From NCBI GenBank assembly GCA_034336665.1, contig CM067570.1, forward strand, positions 19,172,502-19,236,501: a stretch of DNA of 64,000 nucleotides, read 5' to 3'. The DNA comes from Luscinia megarhynchos. Its lineage: Eukaryota > Chordata > Aves > Passeriformes > Turdidae. A program made the position numbers and the translations under genes. Each line of letters begins with the position of its first letter. Within the stretch, counting starts at the first letter, position 1. Of this stretch, positions 48,301-60,300 are shown in pieces. The notes beneath the pieces are model-generated. The model saw nothing but the letters and a program-made list of their open reading frames with translations, made no database searches and was not told the origin of the DNA.

Positions 48301-51300
48301 GCTTCTGTAAATTTGATATCAAATGTAATACTATTTAAAATAAATATAAAATAAAATATAAAAATGGGTTTATAGTATCAGAAGTGATTTTCTTTCGGTT
48401 TTATTTCCAGGCTGGTAAGTGAAGAACTGCCAGAAGTTCCTGTGCTTTACAGAGATGTCTCATCCCTTTTGCTTATCCAGATTTTAACCATGCCCCAACC
48501 ATTGCACAGAGGTATGTTACAAAAATATGTATATTTAAATTAGTATGTAGATGAAGCTGCTTTCATGATGGTTCTCAGGATGGTAAATCGTAGCTGATCT
48601 ACTCTGTATTCTAAAATAATGTTTCTGCCTTATCTACAAAAGGTGGCATTGAACAGAAGTTTTTGTTCTGAGTTGACAGGTTTATCTGTGTTCCCTGTCT
48701 TTTTACCTTATCAGTCAGCTATTCATTAAAGATACAAGAGCTGAGCAGAAACTTTAAAATATTTCTACTGAAAGAAAAGTGTCCTTTGTTTGACCTTCAT
48801 CTTCTGCTTAGAGGGACAGCTCAATACTTCAAGTTGAACTGAGTGCCTAAGGGTGAAAAATTTGAAAGATTGTAATTTAATTTGAATTTCAGAGTTTAAA
48901 TTGCAGCAGTCTTATGTAAGAGTTCATATATGAAAATAATTTCTGTAATGAAACAATTTCAATAGAGACAGTATACAGTATAATTATGAATAAATATTAA
49001 ATAGATATTTAAAAAGTAAATTTTTCAGTACTCAAGTCAAAACTGTCATAAAATCTAAATTTTTTTTCTGTGTAAAAGGAATAGCTGAACCTGGTTCCTC
49101 TTGCTAATAGGTAATGTATGTTCCAGAATAGGGGTTCAGACCCTCTGGTCTCTGGCTTGTTTATTAGTATTTGTACCTTTATTTGAAAATGAGGACTAAC
49201 AAAGCAAGTATCACTTTACTGTTTCACTGAAAATGGACAGAATATCTCCTGTGGGATCTGTGTGGAAGTTTTTATATCTGCTGAGTTTTTTAACAGGTAA
49301 ATTCAGGAACTGTTCTGCCCTTGATGCTTACACCTTAGTAGAAATTTTCCCCTTAAGAGGTGTTCTGTCCTTGGTACTGAATGTGTAAATTCAGCTAAAG
49401 TGACTCTGTGTATCTGTTAACATTGTGGGTTTGTTTTTTCAATTCGATATACTTAAAATCATAGATTCATTTAGATAGGGAAAGTCCTTCAGTATCATCA
49501 AGTCCAATTGTTAAGTACATGCTTATGGGTTAAGTATATCCAAAAGATTATTAGAATATGAAAATTCTGAAAGAATAAAATCTTTTGCATAGGAAGACTA
49601 TTGTCAAAAATGTACTTTTTTTAAACTACAGTTTAACTTGAATTAACTCTATTGGAAGGACTCAATCAAACTAGTATGAAGACAGTAAATACAAGTTTAG
49701 TGAGACTAACAGCTGAAATTCAGAGAAGGAAATGTTGAAGATAAAGTACAAACCAGTGGTGTTTTTGTAGTCAAGCATTGAATACCACCATTTAGTTTAT
49801 CCTAGAAAAGAAAACACTCAATTAATAGCAAGGCATTCTGTGGAGAATCCTGTAAAATGACTCATCAGCAGCAGGTTTTGTCTTTGCTCTTACGTTTATT
49901 GTATGTTGCAGTTGAGAGGGAAATGGCAAGTGGCAGAAGGAAAATAAATGTATCTACTTCAAATCTGTGAAGCATTAAATTGGAAATAAATTGCCATTTA
50001 TCTTCCTAATTTTTGTTTCATCAAAATAGTTAGGCAGAATGAAAAGAAAGTCTTTCATAATTCTTTGTTTGGAGGTATAGAGTGGTGTTCACAAAAATAA
50101 GTCATAACAATTTTTTTTACAATTTCTACAATGGGTGTGTAGGTCACAGAGTCAAATTCAATATTATTAATTCTTTGTAGAGCACTGAGGTATAATTAAG
50201 GTAAAATGGGTTGTGAAATGTCTCATGGTAAGCACAAGGTCAGCGATAGGGGTGAACAAAATCTCTGTTTGACCCCATTGCTTCCTGTGTTGTATGTGCT
50301 GCTTTGCCATTGTTGTGGGATGTGGGAGCTCTTGGCTGTACACTGGGATGCACTCAGGATGCCTGTGTGTGCTGACAGATATTTCCAGTATATTCCTTTA
50401 ACAGTAGACTTAAGTAAGTTGCATTGTGTCCTTCATCAAATATGACATCTTTTTCAAGCTTGTACTTAAAATCCTTTTGTTTACACCATGTTTTTTTAAA
50501 AATAGAGTGCTCTGTAAGGAGGACTCAAAATCTCATCTCTTGCCCTTCAGATGGCAATTGTATTAACTTTCCTATTAACTGTTAATTTTAAATTCAGACT
50601 GGGAATTGCATTAACTACCCTATTAACTGTTGGATGGGTGTTGGTATCTTTTTCAATCTGACATAGATTAAAGCAATAAAAATGTCATTACTGTTCAGCC
50701 TCTTCATTCAGAAGAGAAAATTGATTTGAACCTATCAGAAAGAAAGAAAACTGCTACAGAAAAAACTTTGTGGTGGAGGTCAGAGCATTTACAAGCATTA
50801 ACCAATTTGTGGAGAAGGAATGAGTGATACTTGTACCTCTGTATAGTGTAGCAAGCAAAATAAACATGTTTAAGATACTAAAACCATTTGTGAAACCTTT
50901 TTTCTTCTGAGTTTCACACTAGAACATGGGCAGAACTTTTATAGGCTTCAAATATTTAGCATTATGTTTGAATTTTTAAAAATTGTACAGGGCTAAATGC
51001 GTAATAATTGACATAGGAATTTCTGTTTCAATTCTGTGGCAGTTCTTGTGCTGAGGATGGAGTGTTCATGGTGTAGTGAATTGGGACTCCATACAAAACA
51101 AAGATTTTCCTTCCAGCTCCTTTCTTACAAAAATAGCAAATGATGGGATGTGTAGAGAAATGGAGAGAGTGTCTTGATAGTTATCAAAACCTAGATCTGT
51201 CTTTGTAAATTGAATTCAATTTACTCTCCCACACCCGTCCTTTCTGCAACACAGTTTTTGCATATTGGAGTCATTTAATTGAAATTGGATGTTCTTTCTT

Positions 51301-54300
51301 GTTACCATCAATTATAAGAAGTTTTATTTTCCCACCAGTTGACTTTGGACCCTATGTACAAATTTCTAGAACTACAGTGTAGCTTCTAGTGATTTCAGTT
51401 TCTGCATTACATTGAATGTAAAAAGTAGTATACTGATACAGAGTGTTTAAAAAGCGAGGTCTGTGTGAACAGAAGTGAGCCTGAGGCTGGTGGGTGCAGA
51501 GCAGTTGTGGGCAGTGGGCCAGCAGTGGCCCAGATGCCGGCAGGGCTGAGCAGCGCTTGCCAGCAGCTCTCATTCCCCAGCCTGGCACTGCTGTGACTGG
51601 TCTGCAGGGCTGCTGTGAGACAGCTGTGATTCAGCAGTGCTGGATGTGTTCCAGCTTGAAAGCTCCTTTTGGGAGTTGAACCAGCCTCTATGGACTCTGG
51701 GAAAGGTTTTCTTCTCTAGTGTAAAACCTAAATTCAACGCCTTTTCCTGTTATACTGGTTAGGCTCAGCTGCTGAAAAGGCTGATTTGCATGTTCTGACA
51801 GATTCTTTTTTTATAAAGTTTGAATGACATGCAATAAAAGTGCAGCAAGCAGCTCTCAGATGAACACTAACACTTTTTTAAATGATTGGATAAGGATCTT
51901 GACTAAATATAGTATGGATGTAATCAGCTTGAATAGTATCCAGTTTCAAAGTGGAAGCTCAAATATTTATCTGTGTCTTGGAACTTTAATATACCTGTCA
52001 TGGATTATCTGAAGTTCAGTGCTGTCTCCGTTTGTTCTGAAGTTGTGTTTTAGATCAAGAAGAATATTTTTCAAAGGTTATTTATACAAAGATCTCCTTC
52101 TAAATTTAGTAAAAATGTCCCTATGTCCTTAATTTTGCATCTTGTTCTCTTGGTGGATTCCTTCTGTCATCACTGCGTGCCAGAGTATATAATCTAATTT
52201 GTTATTGAAATTGAAAGATGTATATTGTTGGTAATATGCTTATTTATGTGCACATTTCTTGCATTAGTGTTAAAATTAGAGTTCTCTAAGTGTTTCCCAT
52301 ATAAACTAATTTTAAGGGTATTGGTTGATGTGTATAATGGGATGAGATGCTTTGAAATTATTTGGTTCCAAAAAGCTTTAAAAATAGGGACACAGTAGCA
52401 TTTCTCAATATTATTCAAAAATAAGTACATCTAGATAAGCCTGTCTTGATTAGATTGGCCTAGCCATAGTAATAATACTTTCAGACTGTCAGTTTAGGGA
52501 AAGGAGTCCTAAATGCATTTTAGTGCAGAACTTTGCTCAGTTGTTTACTTCACATACTTGCAAGCTTTAGAATTATTAAATTGAGAAGATGATGTAGCAA
52601 AAGCACAGCCTGCCCCAGGGGGCAGCAGGAAAACAGCACACAGCCCCTACAAGCACACTGCAGGAAGTCAAATTAAGTTGCTCTTTGCAGTAGACAAGAA
52701 TGTAACAGCTGTAGCATTGCAGGTACCTACAGCTGTCAAATATTTGGCATTTTAAAAGATAACATAGTAATGAAGTGATAATTGATGCAATGACTAATGT
52801 TTTAGTATATTTCCCATGGGAATATTTCTATGGCTATAGAAAAGCCTTGGTGCTCATTACACTACATGTGACCTCTGAGAGATCTTCCTAAGGAAAAAAA
52901 AACAACAAACAAAACAAAAAACAAACAAAAAACTTTGTACAAAATGCAAGACCCAGATGTGGGAGTGTGCAGTTTTGACCAATTCTGGATTCTCCAAAAA
53001 TGTAATTCATAGTAATTTATGAGTCACATACATGTGAGTAAATACAAAAGCATTCATTTAATTGAAACATAATATGGGCTGGACATATTTCAGGTGAATT
53101 GAATAATTAGTATTAAAGGGGGAATGGGGACAAAGAGTAATTCTACTTAGGAAAAATCAGATTTTTTAAATGTGCAAAGACACCTAGTGTTGAGCACTGC
53201 AATCTCCTGAGCAGAGCTACAAGATGGAGCGGGCTGTTGCAGGCTGGTGCCTTTGCTGTTGTACATGCAGTGGGTTTGTTTGTGCTGTCTCAGGGTGAAA
53301 TTGATTTGTATTGTTGGTATCTGGCATTGAGGGGTCAGAGCTCAGTACCTGGGTTTGGTTCCAGCTGTGATTACAAACTCTCAACTCGGGCCAAAGAGGC
53401 AATTTTTACAGTTCTCTAAATGTGTGTGGTTTCATCTTGTAGATTTCAGTCCCAGAAAATTTCCTGAAAGCTTCTCTGCTGTTATTCCTCAGGGGTAGGA
53501 TTACTAAGAAAATTGAGGTTTCAGCAGAGATAAAAAATATGGCCTCAAGATCTAGTGGGATCTGGTGAGCCCTCCTCTTGGGGAAATGTGAGGAGGAAGT
53601 ATCATTATAATGCTGCCTGCTTTAGAATGGGGGGCTGAAGTACAGCACCATTCATTTTCATGTTTTAACACAAGCTCCAAAGGAAGATAATACAGAAAAG
53701 TAAATTTTTAATTGTGCAATAACAAATTACCTTTTAGATGCTTAAATTGTGCTTATAATTTATATTCACATAAGCTTATACTCAGTGAAATAAAAAATCT
53801 TCAAAATCCATGTCTACATTGATTTGTAAACACTTGTTACATAGATTTACATACAATTGTTAATTCACAAATTTAATTATGTACTCAAGTCTTAGCTGTG
53901 TATATTTTAAAATCTAGTAGTGGGTTTTGATATTAGATGCAGGAAAGGAGAAGCAAGGTGTTTAATTTTCCTGGCTTCCTCACTTTCACATATGAAGCTC
54001 ATTTAAATCCTTTGGGAAGAAAGAATAAATTTAACCCAGTTTTTGTGAGGTGCTTATGTAAATAAAATTGTTTTGCTTGACTTCAAAGCCTGACAGGACT
54101 TCTTAAACCCCTAATTTTTTTCTAGATTTTTTTGGATATATATTAGTTACATATATGCTTAAGGAGTTGTGTAAGTGATGATAGAAACTTCTTTGATCTG
54201 CCTGGATTTAAAAACAAACTAGATAATTTGGGACTAGAAATAGAACCTAAATTAAAAAGATAAAAAATGACTGCTTCAATATCTTTGTTTCAGTGAATGA

Positions 54301-57300
54301 TCTTTTTTTTTTCTGTTTCCATTTTAGGAAGTCTTATTTTGCTTCTGTTGCTAGCTTCCCCAAAAAAATTTCAAAACCTTTCTCCTGCAGCCTAGCTGTA
54401 GGAAATAATAGTCCTTTAAATATTAAAAAAAAAATCATTAAGATCTTTGAAAAGACAGTAAATGCCAGTCTGCCTTTTGTCTTTTTTCTGAATGCATGTG
54501 AGGTCCAGGAAATAGGTACTCCCTCAGGAGTGTTTTGCAGCAAATCTTCTATGGCTGGATCCATATCTGGGAGTGAAGGGTTAGAAACTGATATGCTAGG
54601 TATTCTTGTGGTGATTTTAAAAAAAAATTAATTCTTCCAAAATTTGTATGAGTGTCACCCCTCATAGGAGCCATAAGAGATGGTAGGATATGTATTTGCT
54701 TACATCTACAGTAATCAGTAGCTTAACTTGATGTAACCTTTGGACAAAATATAATTTTGTATTATCACCAGGCCACTTGGATGAAGTCACTGCTAATCAG
54801 GATTAAGATGAACATAAGGAGCAGTGGAAAATTACCTGCCCAGTGCTTGTTCTGTTCACTATGGCTGTCAAGTAATTTCTGAAAGCCAGTAAATATAGTT
54901 TTATTGTGCTTATAGTTGTTTTGTATGTTTTGAGGGGCTGTTCTTTTTGTATAGCGCTTGCTTTTTATTTCAGAATTATCATTTCCATAACTCGAGACTC
55001 TGTAATTATTATATTTGCTAAAAATACCAAGTGTTTAAAAATTACTTTCTTTGTTTTACAGAGCATTTCACCTGCATTGTAAAAGTGCTGTTCACTTTGT
55101 TGTATACTCAAGCCTTGGCAGCACTTTCTGTTAAATGCAGTGCTGAAGATAGGATGGCATGGAAAGAATCAGGAGCTCTCAAAAAGGTTGGTTAGTTTAT
55201 TAAAACATTTATGAAATTTTACTTAAGTATTTCTGGTGTAAATATAACAGATACTTCTGCTTTTCATGTGATAATTTGCTTCTGCTTCTAAATCCAGTAT
55301 TTTGTTTCTGTGTGTGCAATTTCTGCAGGTTTTTGTACATGATGAGACTTAAAATTAATACCTAATACACAATTAATACCTAGTTCCAAGACTGAGTTTC
55401 AGATTTGAGTCTGTATCTTTGTAGTTTCAGTCTCTTCTTTGTTGCAGTGATTGTAATCAGTAAATGCAGCTTTCCTTCCTGTGAAATTGGAGCCTTCCTA
55501 TATAAAGCATGGACATTTCTCTACAGGAAAAGCAGGCAGCCTTGTTGGAGAAAAAGCCCTCTTGACTTTTCCAACTTGCTTGTGCTATTTGTGGTTAGCT
55601 GTATAAATTTCTCCCACTATGTGGTTGAGAGTGTTCATGTGATGAAGAGACAGAGAAGGAAATTTGTCACTATTGTTTCGTTGACTTTTGGTAGCCTTTA
55701 CAAGTAAAGTGACAACACATCTTTCCATTTCAGTTCAGCTGATTGAATGCCAGTTGCCACCAAAGACAAAGTTCTCTGCACTAGCACCAGCATTCATTTA
55801 ATCCTTCAGTTAACTTTCTACTCCACAGATTGGTTTTCCCAGAAGGTCAGGGGAATGCCAGTGTCAGACCAAAGGAAAGGATAGAAGTGTTGGGACCAGA
55901 AGAAGAAATGGGTATTACCCCTTTATACAACAGCTGGGCCTTAGATGTAAAATGAAATGAAGACTGAGAAGCATGACCTGCCTTTTCACATGTAACTTAA
56001 ATTTGTCATACTGGTCAGTCAGAATTCCAAGATCTTAAGGGCAAATTATCTGCTGGCCTGCTACTATGACAATATTTTTTTACATTGGGACCACTGGACA
56101 GTACTTCAGTCCCTATCCATCCCTTCTTTCAATATAATGTCATTTTCTTAGAAATACAAAGACATTTGCTTGAGATTGTTGCTAGTGATGGGGTTTTTTC
56201 GTTGTTTACTTAAGTGATTCTCAGGCGATACATAATTTTAATTTTGCAGTTTAAAGCACTCAGGCCAGTGGTAATCACGCAGCTCCCTGTTCCTCTCTCC
56301 CAGCCCTTTGGCTGCTCTTCTCTTCTTGAGCCTATTCCTCATCCTCTTGCATGTCACGAGGGAAGCTGATTTTTAATTTAGAAATCCAAGTTCTTTCTTT
56401 AAAGTTTCTTTAAGCCCCAGTGGTTAAAAACATGTGGATCAGGTTGGCTTTTTCTTCCCTGCTGGTAAGATTGACATTTTAATCTTGGGATGACTACACA
56501 GATCACACCTCACTTAACTTTGTCTGTGGATAGTGCCAAGTGAATCTATTACAGTTTAGTATTCCAGACATTAAACATGGACTTGGCTCTATATTTATGT
56601 CAAATGATCAAACAACATGAATAGTTTAATTTCTCAGTGGGACTGAAAGGTGGATATTGTACTTTTGAAACACAAATTCACCCTCATTATCTTTGCAAGG
56701 TGAGTTACAGTGTCATAGGAATCACACTGTAAATTCCTGTGAAGTAAACTTCCAGGAATAACATAGAAAGAAGGTTTGTCTTAGTGCTGAATTAAGTGTG
56801 TTGCCCTCTGGTTCGTTGACTATAAGCATTAACAGTAAGTGTGTGGTCCCAGTGTGAATGGTGAAGACCCCGTCTAAAACAGAGAATGAAAGTTGATGGC
56901 AAAATGCGCTAAAGAAACCAACTGATGAATTATACATGTCACTATGTGGTGAAGTATTTGGTTTCTTTAAGGAATCGCAGTAATGTTTCACTCCCTTGTT
57001 GTTTGTTGTGTTGATAATATACTAACAGAACTCAAAATTCCTATCCAGTCATCTTTCTTCAGAGCAGAATTTATTCTGACTTGAAAGAAAATATTTATAA
57101 GAATACTGTCTTCTATTTCTTAAGGCTTTCTGCATTACCTTAAAATGTAATTGCTGTGGCACAAAGCTATGTGGCTATTTATTCTTTACACTAAATCTGT
57201 AGTAGACATTGTTCTTTCCACATGCAACTTTGTACTTTCTGATAGGTTCATTTTAACTTAAAATATATAGCAAGCATTTTGTTATTCATTCTGGTTGGTA

Positions 57301-60300
57301 TGTTTTCAAAAATTGCTTTTTTTAGAAAAAAATCTTGTATTAGAATTCAAATTTTGTCGAAACAAGATGTATCCATGAAGTGATTCTTTCTAGTTTTAAA
57401 GTAAGCGTTTATATACTCACAGAAAAAATGTGAAATGCAAACATTATACAAGTGCTTTCATAAAGCACGCAGTTTAGAGCATATGTAATTCGAGTAGCAA
57501 TTCACATTTCACTCTTGAGCTAAATGCAGTCCCTTTCTGTAAAATTATATATTTGTTTTTTAATTTTTTCTAAGCATTATGTATTTTTGTAGGTCAAAAT
57601 TCACGTGTTGATCAAAAGGAAATATTCTTCATTGCTGTTGCTATTACAGAAATATTTTCTCCTTTTTATAACCAGTGATTTTTGGATTTCTTTTCTTCTC
57701 ATTTGCAGAATACATCCAGTGGAGAAAAATCTTGGGAAGTACTGCTGGGTCATGTGATTAGTGAACTTTCTAAGGGGAAGATATATGAAGAAGGAGAGAC
57801 TGAAGAATTAGCAGTGGTATTGGCAAATTTCTGGAAAATTTACCAAGCATGTCTCCTTGAAGTTTTTTTGCCTCATTATAATGATTTTTCTCTGATCTTG
57901 CTAAAGACTTGCAGTACAACTCCTTTTATTTTCTAGATCAAAGCATATCTCTTTGGGACAGTTTGCCTGTGCACATCTTTCTTTTAATAATATCAGATGT
58001 GGTCAGTGCCACATTGAGAAAGTTATTGACACATACTTCTTATAATTAACAGGTTTTAATCATATCTATGGGTTTTAATCAAAAGTACAAAAGACCTTTC
58101 AGAAACTTGGAAAAGTAAATATTTAAGTAGAAAACCCATTTGTCGAGGGGGAAGGAAACCTACAGAGATATTTCAGATTATTAGTGAAATGCTGGCCTTT
58201 GGAATTTATGTTTAATGTTGTTTATATAATATGCTTTAAAAAAATACTTGGTTCATATTGGGGTTTCCATACTTAGGGAATAATTGGGTAATTAACCTGA
58301 GACAGAATTTAGTAATTACTTCCTCTTGCGCCTAGGTAAATCCAGATTCTGTAGAGTGCTATCTGCAGCAGTTCTGCCTGCCTTTCCTCAGGATCACAAG
58401 CCTTCTTCAGCACCATCTCTTTGGAGGGGATTTGCCTAGCTGTCAGGTACAGAATGAGAGGGGTACACTCAAACATTTCTATATAAAAGCAAGAGATCAA
58501 AAATTAGAACTTTAAGGTGTCTTTTTCATCATATACATTTTCTATCCTAACATTTTTTTTAATATCATATATTATAGCACTGCAGTTTTCAAAAATATGG
58601 TATTATGTTGTTAAGCTTCAGCAAAGTCATGCTTATTTAATTAGGTCATAGGTGCTTGCCTTGTAAAATACCAACATATATTTAAATCTTGGCCAGTATT
58701 TGCAGAGATGGTGTAATTCCACTCAGGATGGAATTCAGTACTGATTTTCTTAATGCCTCTTAATACTTCATTCTCAAAGACATTGCATCAGCAGACAATT
58801 ATGTTTAAGTTCCATGACTAATTCAAATAGAGTTTACTGTAGGTCAGCCCCTTCTTTTCCTTGTCTCATCATGTTCTTTGTAAAACAACTGTTAGCTTGT
58901 TTGGGGAGCTAAACAGAAAAAGAATTATAGTGGAGTTTGGAGCTTTCTTGTTTTGTTTCTGTTTTTTGCATTTGTGGTTTTTGTGGGCTGGTTCTGTTTT
59001 GTGGGGTTTTGTTTGGGTTGAGGTTTTAAATTTGTTTCATTGGTTGGTTTTGGGGTTTTTATCTGACAATTTTTTTTTGTTTGTTTCAAGAGTCCAATTT
59101 GAAGTTATCTGGTAAAATTGAATCTTCCTGTGTCACTAAGCATGACTATTTGCATCTTAGTACTAGAATACTCTTTTATTGAACTAGATATATATTTTAA
59201 TAAACTATTTAAAAATTGAGAGTCTAGGTATTAATCTGAATTCTCTAATTTCATGCCTAAAAAGGAAGATGAAGAATTCACTGTTCTTGCAAGCTGCCTG
59301 GGTCTATTACCATCTTTTCAGTCAGCTCATCAGTTCACCAGTGCCTCTTGTCTTGATTGGCCAGTGCCAGCATTTGACATGATATCACAGTGGTGCTCAG
59401 AACTGGCTTCATTTGCAGATAGACATCCTGATCAAGTGAAGGTATGTAGCAAAATTATATTTTCCAAAATAGTCATGATATGGAAGCAGCTATTTATTGC
59501 TTGATTCATTATGCACATATACTGTTGCTTTGGATAGAGATCTGAGACTATAAGTTGTAAGTGAGAGTGAAATTGTAATGGGAAATATTAGTAAGTGGGT
59601 GTGGGTTGAATTGGCTAAAAGCAGGAATAAGAAGACTTGCGTGGTTTTTATGACTGGTGGAGACAGAATATAGAAATACTATCCTTACATGGTACTAAGT
59701 GTGTGCAGATCTTCTGCACCTGTAGCTGGTAGTAATAGAAACTTTAAGAAAATATGTATCAGAACTTTTCCTTGCCTGTTTTAAATTGCTGTAAAACATT
59801 GCATCTTCCATTGCAATACTGAAAAAGATGAAAAGGTTAAAAATCTGTTTAAGAGTTACTGATGAAAGATGGTACATTTTCTCTGAATGTTAAAGAAATG
59901 ATACCAAGACTTGAGTTAGTGCAACTGAAATAATCAGTTGTGAAGTGGAAATGTTTCAACATGACTGCATTGTTTTGATGACAAAGCTGCATCTCAACAA
60001 TTCAAGTCCCCCTCTCCTAAATCTGTGGTGTCAGGGGAAAGCCACTCACTGCAACTCGATTGCTCCTGTGAAAATTTGAATACGCAGATTAATCTCCAAA
60101 TACAGTTGCTGCTAATCTGTTAGACATTATAGATTGCAGTGAAATTGATAACATTCTTCCCATGATTGGAAAGTAACCAGGTACAAATGCAGTATTTATT
60201 TTTTTTCTTTTTTGCAATTTAGGTTTCAAGATCATACACTCTTAAAAAAAATTTGGACCTTGCAAGAAAGATCCCATCTGACCACTATGCCCATCAATTA

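Larger units (their letters stand above)
41407..48410 (+). other. UBR3: UBR3 intron 21 of window, GC-AG type (7.0 kb)
   Basis: Donor gcaagt, acceptor ggttttatttccag. Contains TG/TA microsatellites near 46441-46464 and 46915-46955. Open frames at 45060-45320, 45564-45962 and 47322-47682 have no family support. No transposon recognised. Confidence 0.8.
48512..55061 (+). other. UBR3: UBR3 intron 22 of window (6.6 kb)
   Basis: GT-AG intron (gtatgt to ttgttttacag). Contains an antisense CR1 fragment (49456-49522), a 31-bp imperfect direct duplication (50553-50583 and 50601-50631), a GC-rich CAGC-type patch (about 51475-51670) and an A-rich low-complexity tract (52891-52931). The 112-codon open frame at 54293-54631 is unsupported. 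Confidence 0.8.

Noticed and set aside
54293..54631. 112-codon open frame with an acceptor-like start
   Set aside because: Lys/Phe-rich low-complexity translation, no recognisable domain, and it does not join in frame to exon 22 or 23 of UBR3.
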